Of a stretch of 64,000 bases of DNA, positions 7,635 through 16,011 are shown one piece after another. The notes under the pieces are model-generated. The model searched no databases. It had not been told where the DNA came from and saw nothing but the letters and a program-made list of their open reading frames with translations. Location: the NCBI GenBank assembly GCA_003281605.1, contig QCBM01000001.1, positions 310,001 to 374,000 on the forward strand. Reading direction: 5' to 3'. This stretch comes from Prochlorococcus sp. AG-347-I06. Its GTDB lineage: Bacteria; Cyanobacteriota; Cyanobacteriia; PCC-6307; Cyanobiaceae. Within the stretch, counting starts at the first letter, position 1. Each line of letters starts with the position of its first letter. The position numbers and the translations under genes are program-made.

Positions 7635-7949
7635 ATGAATTCATCTCTCCCAGTTTTATCTGTAAATCTCCTCCCTCCAGACAAGTTATATTGTAATTTC
7701 AGTTATTGGAGTTCTTTGTTCTCTCAGGATATGCAAATTTTATGGGATAGAGCGCATGGAGTACCTTTAGAAAAACTGCCAAAAGGGGTTTCTGATATGA
7801 TTTTTCCTTATTTATTACTTGCACTCTCAGACTATAAGACTTCGCAAATAAATAAAATGAATGGAATAGGATTAGACAATCTATTAAGCCTTTGGTTTGA
7901 CAAGTACTTATTAAATAAAAATGGTTACTTCGAGCTAATTAAAAAATAA
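7635..7949 (+). CDS. Hypothetical soluble protein, 104 residues
   Basis: ATG-started, aromatic- and Leu-rich, with a central segment ILWDRAHGVPLEKLPKGVSD. No signal peptide, membrane helix or catalytic motif that I recognise. The preceding spacer carries a TATATA-type -10 candidate near 7551. Function unknown. Confidence 0.6.
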   Translation: MNSSLPVLSVNLLPPDKLYCNFSYWSSLFSQDMQILWDRAHGVPLEKLPKGVSDMIFPYLLLALSDYKTSQINKMNGIGLDNLLSLWFDKYLLNKNGYFELIKK

Positions 7950-8074
7950 TATTTAAAATTTGTTATTAATATCAAAATTGATTGCTATAAAATTTATTGC
8001 TATTAAACATTCTTTAAGTGATTCTTTACGAATTGGCACATCAATAGCCTTGCTATAAATATATTAAATGTTTG

Positions 8075-8182
8075 ATGATGAATTCTTTAAATTTCTTTTT
8101 AGCAAATATTTGTATTGTTTTTTTGATATTGCTAATTAGGAGAAATATAAAAATTAAAAAAAGCAAGATAAATGAAATTTAA
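8075..8182 (+). CDS. 35-residue single-span membrane ORF
   Basis: Begins ATG ATG. A hydrophobic helix at about residues 6-21 is followed by a basic tail (RRNIKIKKSK). It overlaps a 23-codon frame one base out (from 8068), which looks less protein-like. One of four mini-ORFs in tandem on this strand. Confidence 0.4.
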   Translation: MMNSLNFFLANICIVFLILLIRRNIKIKKSKINEI

Positions 8183-8349
8183 TTCAAAAACCCTAAGCTT
8201 GATATTAAATCTGTTATTTTTCTTGTTTATTTTTATTATTTAATTTTTTAGTCTTTATTAATTAATTTTGAAAATTCAAAAATTAATATTCTAATTTGGT
8301 TGACTTTTGTTGTTAATGCGATGATAATGGCAAAAAATTATTTTTAATT

Positions 8350-8523
8350 GTGAATACTCTTTCAGATACTTTTGATGATTTCGTTGATGATCTACTCTCA
8401 TCAGATTTTGATTTGTTGAAAGGGGAACTTGATTTTCTGGTTATGCAACATTTATTTAATTCTATAGATTTGAAGCGTATTAATAAAACTGAAATTGAAA
8501 ATAACGAATCATTAGCTGCTTAA
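8350..8523 (+). CDS. 57-residue acidic ORF with GTG start
   Basis: GTG-started. Acidic amphipathic composition (LSDTFDDFVDDLLSSDF at the start) without a membrane segment. It ends 4 bases before the next mini-ORF, implying cotranscription. Family not recognised. Confidence 0.5.
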   Translation: MNTLSDTFDDFVDDLLSSDFDLLKGELDFLVMQHLFNSIDLKRINKTEIENNESLAA

Positions 8524-8527
8524 TTTT

Positions 8528-8662
8528 ATGAAATTTTTTTATGAAAAGTTTTGGGTTCCATTTTTTGGTTATATTTTATCTAAATTTGTTTTTTTAATAG
8601 AAGGTAAAAATCAGGACTCTAAAGAAAAAAAAAATAGATTAATTTCTTTATTTCTTCATTAA
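8528..8662 (+). CDS. 44-residue aromatic-rich membrane-associated ORF
   Basis: ATG-started, aromatic N-terminal half (MKFFYEKFWVPFFGYIL) that could insert in or lie on a membrane, then a charged tail. It follows the 57-residue ORF by 4 bases. Family not recognised. Confidence 0.45.
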   Translation: MKFFYEKFWVPFFGYILSKFVFLIEGKNQDSKEKKNRLISLFLH

Positions 8663-8779
8663 GTATTTTTAAATACATAATCTAAGTGAATATATTTTGA
8701 TAACAACAAAAGTATTGCTTTATTTTTACAAACATATGCATGTTTGAGATGTAACTTGATTGCTTTTTAGCAAATTAAA

Positions 8780-8959
8780 ATGAACAAAAATAATATGTTG
8801 AAGCCATACACAGTGCATTACCGTGATTTGCAAAATATAAGATTAGAAAATTGTTTTTATGCTTCTGACGCTTACGAGGCTAGAACACTAGCAATGGAAT
8901 TTAATAAGTATATAAATGAACATCCAAACAGTATTGACATAATAAGATGCGAAAAATGA
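8780..8959 (+). CDS. 59-residue small soluble hypothetical
   Basis: ATG-started. The alternating pattern (PYTVHYRDLQNIRLENCFYASDA) followed by a helix (EARTLAMEFNKYI) and a final strand suggests a compact beta-alpha-beta mini-domain. Its protein-like periodicity makes it the most convincing of the mini-ORFs in this stretch. Function unknown. Confidence 0.6.
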   Translation: MNKNNMLKPYTVHYRDLQNIRLENCFYASDAYEARTLAMEFNKYINEHPNSIDIIRCEK

Positions 8960-8990
8960 ATAAAAGTTTTGAGTAATCTGGATAATTTAT

Positions 8991-9701
8991 TTAAACACTT
9001 AAGAATTTATCTATAACTGCTTGACTCAACTCACTAGTATTTCCGCTTGCAACAATTCCTCCGCGTTGCATCGCATAATATCTATTTGCTTGTCTTACAA
9101 AATGCAAGTGTTGTTCTACTAATAAAACACCAATTCCTGTATCTTTAATTATCTTATTGATTGCATTTTCTATGTCTAAAACTATATTTGGCTGAATACC
9201 TTCCGTTGGTTCGTCAAGTAATAGTAGTTGGGGTTTGCCTAGCAATGCTCTTGCAATAGCAAGTTGTTGTTGTTGTCCACCACTGAGGTCTCCTCCTTTC
9301 CTTTGTAGAAAATCTTTTAAGATTGGGAATAGATCATAAATAAATGGATCTATTTTCTTGTTCTTAGATAATCCACCTGGCAGCGACTCCATTCCTAACA
9401 TAAGATTCTCTTCTACTGATAGATATGGAATAATTTCTCTCCCTTGAGGAACGTAAGCCATTCCTTTCCTCGCCCTCTGATGAGGTGCTTTTCTATTGAT
9501 ATTTTCGCCAATCAAAAAAATATCGCCTTTTTTTTGTCTTAACAAACCAATAAGTGATTTCAATAAAGTTGTTTTGCCAACTCCATTTCTTCCAATCAAA
9601 CAAACCATTTCTCCTGATTGAACATTTAAATCTACATCTCTGAGAATATGACTCTCGCCATAATATGTATTCAGTGATTTGATTTCCAGTAAGTTTTTCA
9701 T
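8991..9701 (-). CDS. urtE: Urea ABC transporter ATP-binding protein UrtE
   Basis: A 236-residue LivF-type ATPase: Walker A GRNGVGKTT (about residues 37-45), signature LSGGQ, Walker B LLLLDEP with TEGIQP after it, and H-loop. It is one of the two ATPases of the high-affinity urea importer UrtABCDE. It is last in the five-gene cluster and 2 bases from urtD. The TEGIQP run and the cluster context separate it from branched-chain amino-acid LivF. Confidence 0.95.
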   Translation of the reverse strand: MKNLLEIKSLNTYYGESHILRDVDLNVQSGEMVCLIGRNGVGKTTLLKSLIGLLRQKKGDIFLIGENINRKAPHQRARKGMAYVPQGREIIPYLSVEENLMLGMESLPGGLSKNKKIDPFIYDLFPILKDFLQRKGGDLSGGQQQQLAIARALLGKPQLLLLDEPTEGIQPNIVLDIENAINKIIKDTGIGVLLVEQHLHFVRQANRYYAMQRGGIVASGNTSELSQAVIDKFLSV

Positions 9702-9703
9702 AA

Positions 9704-10453
9704 CTAATCCTCAGGCCTTCCTAAATAAACATCAATAACTTTTTGGTCCTTTTGTATAGTTTCCATTGTTCCCTCGCATAATACTGTGCCTTGATTTAAT
9801 ACTGAAACATTACTATCAAGTCTTCTTATAAATTCCATATCGTGATCTATTACCACTACAGTATTTTCACCTGATAATGATTTTAATAAATCAGCTGTAA
9901 GATCAGTTTCTTCATCAGTTAAACCAGCAACAGGTTCATCAACTAACATTAAATCTGGCTTCTGTCCTACTAACATGGCTATCTCGAGCCATTGTTTTTG
10001 GCCATGTGATAAAGAACCAGCTTTAGAATCAACTTTTTGAGCTAAATTGACAATCTTCATAAGACGTTCAATCTCTTTAAGCTGCTCATCTTTAATACTT
10101 TTATTTATAAGGTTTAAGGGGCTTTTAGGCGTTGAAACTGATATTTCAAGATTTTCTTTAACTGTTAGATTTTCAAAGATTCTTGGACTTTGGAACTTTC
10201 TTCCAACTCCAAGTCGAGCAATCTTATGCTCCTTTCTACCTACTAAAGATTTTCCCTTGAAAATTACTTCACCTTTTGTTGGCTTAACCTTTCCAGTTAT
10301 TACATCAAGAAATGTTGTTTTACCTGCCCCGTTGGGTCCTATCACAGCTCTTAATTCTCCTTTTTTTAAATTTAAATTAAGTTTGTTGAGAGCTAAAAAA
10401 CCCTCGAAACTAACAGTAATATCTATTAAATTTAGAAGATCTGTATTATTCAT
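9704..10453 (-). CDS. urtD: Urea ABC transporter ATP-binding protein UrtD
   Basis: A 249-residue LivG-type ATPase: Walker A GPNGAGKTT (about 38-46), signature LSHGQ, Walker B LMLVDEP and the characteristic VAGLTDEE after it. The LSHGQ signature (H for G) is typical of LivG/UrtD proteins. The start overlaps urtC by 8 bases, consistent with coupled translation. Pairs with UrtE on the cytoplasmic face. Confidence 0.95.
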   Translation of the reverse strand: MNNTDLLNLIDITVSFEGFLALNKLNLNLKKGELRAVIGPNGAGKTTFLDVITGKVKPTKGEVIFKGKSLVGRKEHKIARLGVGRKFQSPRIFENLTVKENLEISVSTPKSPLNLINKSIKDEQLKEIERLMKIVNLAQKVDSKAGSLSHGQKQWLEIAMLVGQKPDLMLVDEPVAGLTDEETDLTADLLKSLSGENTVVVIDHDMEFIRRLDSNVSVLNQGTVLCEGTMETIQKDQKVIDVYLGRPED

Positions 10454-11576
10454 TATTCCCCTCCTTATTATTAACTTCTAAGCTTGGATAGGTTTCAATC
10501 TTCCTTTTCAAACCAAATCTTTGAAGAAGATTCCTAGGACCATCACCTTTAATCCAGCCTAAAACTCCCTCTGGCAGAGCTGTTACAACTAAGATAAATA
10601 ATCCTCCTTGGATAAACATCCAGCTAGCGGGTAAAGCTTCACTTACTAGACTTTTTGCATAGTTGATAAAAACTGCTCCTAGTATCGCTCCCAATAGAGT
10701 TCCTCTACCTCCAACAGCAACCCATATAACCATTTCTATTGAAAAGGGAACTGTCATAAATTGAGGGGATACTATTCCAGACTGAACAGTATATAAAGCT
10801 CCCGAAATTCCAGCGAGTCCTCCAGCAATAGAAAATATTATCGTCTTGAATATAACTGGGTTATATCCTGTAAACCTAACTCTTGGTTCATCATCTCGTA
10901 TACCTATAAGAATATTTCCAAATCTTCCTTTAACTACCCACTTTGCAAAAAACCATGCGGATATTACTAGTATGGCGGTTATCCAAAAGAATATTCTTTG
11001 CATGGACTCAGAACCTACCATCTGACCAAATAGTTGTGTTACATCTGTTTTTAATCCATTTGTTCCATTTATAAGTTTTTGTTGTCCATTAAAGAAGTTA
11101 AAGAATACAAGAAGAGAAGCTTGAGTAAGTATAGAAAAATAAACCCCTTTGATTCTATTCCTGAAAACAAGAAATCCAATTAAACCAGCAATCAATGCTG
11201 GAATTATCCAGATAGCGAAGAAGGTAAAAATTGGCGATCTAAACGGTTCCCAGAAAAAAGGCAATTTTTCAACACCATATAAAGCAAAAAATTCAGGAAT
11301 ATTATTTGGGAATTCAGATGAGCTGGTTATTTGCAAGTACATAGCGGCACAATATCCACCTAATGCAAAAAATATACCTTGTCCAAGACTTAATAATCCT
11401 GTATATCCCCAGATAAGATCTACACCAAGAGCAACTATGGACAAAGATAAGTATCTACCAAGAAGATTTAGTCTAAATACAGGGAGCAAAGTTGGTGCTG
11501 CAATAATTAGAGCTATTAATATTATCCAAAATGATAATACTATTTTTTTATCAAATTTAATTTTACTAAAGGACAT
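10446..11576 (-). CDS. urtC: Urea ABC transporter permease UrtC
   Basis: A 376-residue LivM-type permease with about 8-10 predicted hydrophobic helices. It contains the family segment GYTGLLSLGQGIFFALGGY near the N-terminus and a second conserved stretch, FSIAGGLAGISGALY. It forms the membrane channel with UrtB. Its ATG overlaps the urtB stop (TAATG). Confidence 0.95.
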   Translation of the reverse strand: MSFSKIKFDKKIVLSFWIILIALIIAAPTLLPVFRLNLLGRYLSLSIVALGVDLIWGYTGLLSLGQGIFFALGGYCAAMYLQITSSSEFPNNIPEFFALYGVEKLPFFWEPFRSPIFTFFAIWIIPALIAGLIGFLVFRNRIKGVYFSILTQASLLVFFNFFNGQQKLINGTNGLKTDVTQLFGQMVGSESMQRIFFWITAILVISAWFFAKWVVKGRFGNILIGIRDDEPRVRFTGYNPVIFKTIIFSIAGGLAGISGALYTVQSGIVSPQFMTVPFSIEMVIWVAVGGRGTLLGAILGAVFINYAKSLVSEALPASWMFIQGGLFILVVTALPEGVLGWIKGDGPRNLLQRFGLKRKIETYPSLEVNNKEGNNE

Positions 11577-12730
11577 TAGTTCTCAACCATCCTTCCTTTT
11601 TGAGGAAATAAACCTGTAGGTTTAAATTGTAAGAATATAACTATTAGTGCAAATATCATTACTCTTGCCATACTTGTGGTTGCAAAAAAGTTGATTGTGT
11701 TTGATAAAGGTAAAGGCATATCTGGCCATATTGATAAGAGCCTTCCAGCACCAATTAAATCAGTCATTATTCCTATTCCAAATGAAGCAAATACTGTTCC
11801 TAATAAATTTCCTACTCCTCCCAGCACAACAACCATAAAACAACCAACAATATAGTTCCCGCCCACATTTGGTCCTACAGAACCTAAAAGAGATACTGCT
11901 ACCCCGGCAACTCCTGCTAGGCCAGATCCAATTCCAAAAGTAATTATATCCACTTTTTCAGTAGATATACCAAGGCAATCACTCATTTGTCGGTTCTGAG
12001 TAACTGCTCTTATACGCATCCCCCATGCACTTTGATTAAGAAATAATGTTATTGCTATTACGGAAATTAGTGTAATTACAATTATCATTAATCTTGTTTT
12101 AGGAAATGCAGTTCCAATAATTTCTACTTGACCTCTCATCCATGAAGGTGCAGTTACATCAACATTTCGAGCGCTTGCTCTACTAAGTTTGCTAACAGAG
12201 GATGAGATTATGTTGCCTGTCAGGACTCCAGTTAAAGTAGCAAATAACCAAGTACTAAATTTAAAATATTTGAAATTTATTGATTCTTTTATTTTTGAAG
12301 GAAAAGTTGATGGTAAAAATAAACCAATTATCAGACTTATAACTAGACCGGTCCCATAAGCTAAAGGTACACTTCTGACAAATTGTTGAAGAATTAAGCT
12401 TACGCCCCATGTGGCGAGAAGTGTTTCTAGTGGACTTCCATAAAGCTTTCTTATTATAGTTTTTTCCAGGAGAATGCCTACTACTCCACTAACAATAAAA
12501 GCAAGGAAAATTGAAACTATTATGTATGAATTGTAGAAAGGTTTTAATATAGGTAATTTGAAAATTAATTGTGTGACGTATGTTGTGTAAGCCCCAAGCA
12601 TCATAAGTTCCCCATGGGCAAGGTTTATTACACCCATAAGGCCAAAAACAATTGCTAGACCTAGTGCAGCGACAAGAAGTACAGATCCAATTGCAACACC
12701 ATTAAAAAGACTATCGAGAAGTAACTCCAA
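11576..12730 (-). CDS. urtB: Urea ABC transporter permease UrtB, TTG start
   Basis: A 384-residue LivH-type permease. The N-terminal VFGLMGVINLAHGELMMLG and the later VTQNRQMSDCLGIS are family hallmarks. No ATG lies near the conserved N-terminus; the reading begins at a TTG (12728-12730). A long inverted repeat sits in the 83-base gap to urtA, so urtBCDE is probably expressed below urtA by partial termination. Confidence 0.94.
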   Translation of the reverse strand: MELLLDSLFNGVAIGSVLLVAALGLAIVFGLMGVINLAHGELMMLGAYTTYVTQLIFKLPILKPFYNSYIIVSIFLAFIVSGVVGILLEKTIIRKLYGSPLETLLATWGVSLILQQFVRSVPLAYGTGLVISLIIGLFLPSTFPSKIKESINFKYFKFSTWLFATLTGVLTGNIISSSVSKLSRASARNVDVTAPSWMRGQVEIIGTAFPKTRLMIIVITLISVIAITLFLNQSAWGMRIRAVTQNRQMSDCLGISTEKVDIITFGIGSGLAGVAGVAVSLLGSVGPNVGGNYIVGCFMVVVLGGVGNLLGTVFASFGIGIMTDLIGAGRLLSIWPDMPLPLSNTINFFATTSMARVMIFALIVIFLQFKPTGLFPQKGRMVEN

Positions 12731-12758
12731 TTTAGAAAAAGAAAATATTTGATTATAT

Positions 12759-12792
12759 AAAATAAAAGGAGGTGTTAACCTCCTTTTATTTT
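12759..12792 (-). terminator. 14-bp inverted repeat between urtA and urtB (attenuator candidate)
   Basis: The arms 12759-12772 and 12779-12792 are perfectly complementary (core AAAAGGAGG ... CCTCCTTTT) around a 6-base loop, with a T-rich 3' arm in the urtA direction. It follows the urtA stop by about 20 bases. It looks like a leaky terminator or an mRNA-stabilising 3' hairpin, a common way to over-express the binding protein relative to the permease. GGAGG in the stem could also mask a ribosome-binding site, though it is some 30 bases from the urtB start. Confidence 0.75.
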
Positions 12793-12813
12793 GATGTATA
12801 GGTTTTAATTAAA

Positions 12814-14091
12814 TTAAAGCTTATACTTTTCTCCTTTTGAAGGATCTGTCCAATCGCATGCAAATCCTTTTGAACTTGGATGCTTTTGGTTCCATGCTTG
12901 AGGAAGAACAACTCCTGTCTCTTCAAGGATTGTAAATCCACCCTCTGCATTAATCTCTCCAATTCTTACTGTTTGAGATAAGTGGTGGTTAGGCATAACT
13001 TCAACAGGACCTTGTGGGGCATCAAACTTTTGTCCAACAAGGGCTTCCCTTACTGCGTTATCGTCGAATGTTCCAGCATCTTCAACTGCCTGTTTCCATA
13101 AATAAACCATGTTATAAGCAGATTCTTGAGGATCAGCAACAACACGATCAGCTCCCCATCTCTTCTTGAAACTTTTAGCAAATTTCTTTGAAGCAGGAGT
13201 ATCAATTGACATCATGTAATTCCAAGCGCCATAGTGACCTTCAAGGAACTCGGGACCAATTGTACTAATCTCTTCTTCAGCAATTGAATAGTTCATAACG
13301 TAGTAACCACTTGAAGGAGTGATACCCGCGTCTTGAATCTGTTTGAAGAATGCAACGTTTTGGTCACCATTAAGTGTATTAATGATTATTCCACCTTCAG
13401 GAAGAGCCTTTTTGATTTTTGAGATAATTGGAGCAACTTCAGTATTTCCTAATGGAAGGTAATCTTCTCCTACAACTTTACCTCCTAACTGTTTTACCTG
13501 AGCTTTAGTGATTGTGTTTGAAGTTCTTGGGAAAACATAATCAGAACCTACGAGGAAGAAATCTCCACCGGCTGCAGGAGAACGCTTATACATAAAATCT
13601 GTAGCGGGTTCTGACTGTTGGTTTGGTGTGGCTCCTGTGTAGAAAATGTTATTTGAACATTCTTGAGCTTCATATTGAATTGGGTAGTAAAGGAAAGCAT
13701 CCTTTGATTCGTATACAGGTAACATTGCCTTTCTACTAGCAGATGTCCAACCACCAAATACGACAGGAACTCCGTCTTGGTCTATAAGTTTCTTAGATTT
13801 TTCAGCAAAAGTAGGCCAGTCAGATGCACCATCTTCAACTATGTATTCTATTTTGTAGCTTTTACCGCCAACTGTAACACCACCAGCGGCGTTTATCTCT
13901 TCAATAGCCATTTTTTCAGTATCAACAAGGGTTGATTCAGAAATTGCCATTGTTCCAGATAACGAATGCAAAATACCAACGGTTACTGTGTCATCGAAAC
14001 TTCCGGAGGTACCGCCTCCACCGCATGAAGTTGCTGTGACAGCAAGTGAGGCAGTAGCTAAACCTGCCAAAATACGCCTTGAAATTCTCAT
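12814..14091 (-). CDS. urtA: Urea ABC transporter substrate-binding lipoprotein UrtA
   Basis: A 425-residue periplasmic binding protein. The N-terminus has a twin-arginine-like RISRRIL, a hydrophobic stretch and a lipobox-like TATSC (Cys23) followed by GGGG, so it is likely a lipoprotein tethered outside the cytoplasmic membrane. The mature region begins VGILHSLSGTMAISE, the start of the urea/short-chain amide binding family. It is first in urtABCDE. The upstream region carries an NtcA-type promoter (14140-14181), predicting induction under nitrogen limitation. Confidence 0.96.
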   Translation of the reverse strand: MRISRRILAGLATASLAVTATSCGGGGTSGSFDDTVTVGILHSLSGTMAISESTLVDTEKMAIEEINAAGGVTVGGKSYKIEYIVEDGASDWPTFAEKSKKLIDQDGVPVVFGGWTSASRKAMLPVYESKDAFLYYPIQYEAQECSNNIFYTGATPNQQSEPATDFMYKRSPAAGGDFFLVGSDYVFPRTSNTITKAQVKQLGGKVVGEDYLPLGNTEVAPIISKIKKALPEGGIIINTLNGDQNVAFFKQIQDAGITPSSGYYVMNYSIAEEEISTIGPEFLEGHYGAWNYMMSIDTPASKKFAKSFKKRWGADRVVADPQESAYNMVYLWKQAVEDAGTFDDNAVREALVGQKFDAPQGPVEVMPNHHLSQTVRIGEINAEGGFTILEETGVVLPQAWNQKHPSSKGFACDWTDPSKGEKYKL

Positions 14092-14139
14092 GAATTAGGA
14101 TAAATTAGGTAATTGACCCTCTTTAGGGGGATAAAATAA

Positions 14140-14181
14140 AAGTTATTAACGAGTGAGGATTCGTTTTGTATCAGTCGTAAC
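14140..14181 (-). promoter_or_regulatory. NtcA-activated promoter of urtA
   Basis: On the minus strand the sequence reads GTTACGACTGATAC (14181-14168), 22 bases, then TAACTT (14145-14140). This fits the NtcA class: GTA-N8-TAC with one mismatch, 20-24 bases, then a TAnnnT -10 box. The same GTTACGnnTGATAC core and 22-base spacing occur ahead of glnA. Confidence 0.72.
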
Positions 14182-14219
14182 TTTTTGTTGAATCCAATAT
14201 ATAAACAATAAACATTTTT

Positions 14220-14831
14220 CTAGTTTGGATTGTTGGGTATATGTGATTTTAAAAATTGAGTTATTTCTTCAACTCCATTGCCGCTACTGAGATTGGTAAA
14301 AAACCAAGGTTTCCCTTTTCTCATAAATTCAGTATCACGTTTCATAATATTTAAATCTGCACCAACCATATCTGCTAAGTCAATTTTGTTTATTAATAAT
14401 AAATCTGACCTTGTTATGCCTGGCCCCCCTTTTCTAGGGATTTTGTCTCCGGCAGATACATCAATCACATATATTGATAAATCTACAAGTTCTGGACTAA
14501 AACTAGATGCTAAATTATCACCTCCGCTTTCTACAAAAACAAAATCTAAAGGATTATATTTAATTTCTAAATCTAAAACTGCGTTTTTATTTAAGGAACA
14601 ATCCTCTCTTATCGCTGTATGAGGACAACCTCCTGTTTCTACACCAATAATCCTTCCTTCCTCTAAAACTTTTTTATTTATTAAAAAGTTAGCATCTTCT
14701 TTGGTATAAATATCATTGGTGACAACAGCTATCTCATAATTTTTTTTCATACTTAAGCATAGAGTCTCTACTAATGCAGTTTTTCCTGAGCCTACAGGAC
14801 CAGCAACTCCTACTCTCAATTTGCTGCTCAT
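14220..14831 (-). CDS. ureG: Urease accessory GTPase UreG
   Basis: A 203-residue SIMIBI GTPase that drives nickel delivery to apo-urease. The P-loop GPVGSGKTA is at residues 11-19, with the Cys/His nickel motif [13 protein letters not shown] downstream and NKIDLA as the guanine-specificity motif. The gene is 3 bases after ureF. The order ureE-ureF-ureG runs away from ureDABC. Confidence 0.97.
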   Translation of the reverse strand: MSSKLRVGVAGPVGSGKTALVETLCLSMKKNYEIAVVTNDIYTKEDANFLINKKVLEEGRIIGVETGGCPHTAIREDCSLNKNAVLDLEIKYNPLDFVFVESGGDNLASSFSPELVDLSIYVIDVSAGDKIPRKGGPGITRSDLLLINKIDLADMVGADLNIMKRDTEFMRKGKPWFFTNLSSGNGVEEITQFLKSHIPNNPN

Positions 14832-14834
14832 AAA

Positions 14835-15521
14835 TTAATTTCTAAAAAGTTTTGTATAAAGGTCATTATGATTTTGTTGTGCCATAGCTAAACCTACATT
14901 GCCAAAATAGATGTCATTAATTTCTTTGTCCATAATTTCTTTAGAAACTATGGAAATTATTGTTAATAAATCTCTCTGAATTAATTGTGCTTTTGTTGAA
15001 CCAATAGGAATAATCCTCAATGCTGCACTAAGTTGGTTTGCACTCCATGAGTAGAAAAAATTTTCAACCATTTCTAGCTTGGTAATTTCAAAACAATAAC
15101 AAGCCCAACTCCACGCTAATGACCATGAGCTTTTTTTATTATTTTCATATAGATATTCAAATCCAAATTCTTTGGTTAAATCAAAGAGAGATTTTGCCAT
15201 TTGAATTTGTTGTTCTCTCATTTCGAGAGAGTCCTTTGATGAGAGGAGCCATTTATCCAAACTCATTAGCTTTTGCAAATTACCTTTTAAATTTTTGCTT
15301 TCCTTTATCTCATTGAAAATATCAAAAAAATCTAGTAAAAGTCTTGCATCTAGTCTTATCTGACCAATTTTTAGTTCACTTATTATTAAGTCTTTTACCG
15401 AATTTGAATCTGTTAAATTTTTATTATTAAGAAAACTCTCCATACCCTCCGAATAACAAAATCCTCCAACTGGTAAGTTAGGACTTATTAATAAATATTT
15501 TAATAAGTGACTTTTACTCAT
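14835..15521 (-). CDS. ureF: Urease accessory protein UreF
   Basis: About 228 residues from the ATG at 15521. A GTG at 15533 would add four residues, but the ATG has AGAGG 11 bases upstream and gives MSKSHLLKYLLISPNLPVGGF, the usual UreF N-terminus (PxGGFxYS). UreF bridges UreD and UreG in the metallochaperone complex. The gene overlaps the 3' end of ureE. Confidence 0.94.
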   Translation of the reverse strand: MSKSHLLKYLLISPNLPVGGFCYSEGMESFLNNKNLTDSNSVKDLIISELKIGQIRLDARLLLDFFDIFNEIKESKNLKGNLQKLMSLDKWLLSSKDSLEMREQQIQMAKSLFDLTKEFGFEYLYENNKKSSWSLAWSWACYCFEITKLEMVENFFYSWSANQLSAALRIIPIGSTKAQLIQRDLLTIISIVSKEIMDKEINDIYFGNVGLAMAQQNHNDLYTKLFRN

Positions 15522-15963
15522 GACTATGTGCACCTCTTTCCGGAAAAAACTTTTTTTTCGTATTTTTTACATCAACTTTAAAATTAAGAAGCATATTTTT
15601 AATAACATAATCACTTTTTGTTAATAGAATGCCTTCTTCGATTTCTACTTCTACGTGTCTATTGCCAAGATGATAAGCAGTTTTAATAAGCTCAATTTTA
15701 GAATTTGAACTTATTTCAATTAAATTCTCTGTTTTGGCAATTATCTCTACATAAAAATTGGAATTATTAGTTGAAAGAATATCTCCATCATTTAATTTCC
15801 CTTTTCTAGGTAATTGTAAAATTATTTCTTGATCACAATCAGTTAATCTTTTACCTCTTAATATTCTTCTTTCATCTGAACTTAAGGTAAGTTTTAAAAA
15901 TAAACCTAATTTCGGTTTTTCCTTAATCCAATCAGTTACAACAATTTGTTTATTCATTCTCAT
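15514..15963 (-). CDS. ureE: Urease accessory nickel chaperone UreE
   Basis: About 149 residues from the ATG at 15963; the longer frame would begin with a TTG at 15969. N-terminal peptide-binding domain, then a metal-binding domain with the LGNRHVEVEIEEG motif. The C-terminus is short (ERGAHSHE), without the long His tail of Klebsiella UreE, as is common. It faces ureD across a spacer of about 48 bases. Confidence 0.93.
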   Translation of the reverse strand: MRMNKQIVVTDWIKEKPKLGLFLKLTLSSDERRILRGKRLTDCDQEIILQLPRKGKLNDGDILSTNNSNFYVEIIAKTENLIEISSNSKIELIKTAYHLGNRHVEVEIEEGILLTKSDYVIKNMLLNFKVDVKNTKKKFFPERGAHSHE

Positions 15964-16011
15964 AATCAAAATTTTTGGTTACTTTAATTTAGTAATTAAA
16001 GAAAACAATTT

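Noticed and set aside
8252-8347. Hydrophobic open stretch (ILIWLTFVVNAMIMA) between mini-ORFs
   Set aside because: Protein-like, but no ATG or GTG precedes the hydrophobic segment; a TTG falls inside it. Unlike the STAS case there is no strong Shine-Dalgarno sequence or recognised domain.
10047-11619. Plus-strand frames of 144 and 156 codons under urtC and urtD
   Set aside because: Antisense shadows of unmistakable transporter genes.
15964-16011. NtcA site in the ureE/ureD divergent spacer
   Set aside because: Both strands were read for GTA-N8-TAC or the GTT variant with a -10 box at 20-24 bases; none fits in this short spacer.
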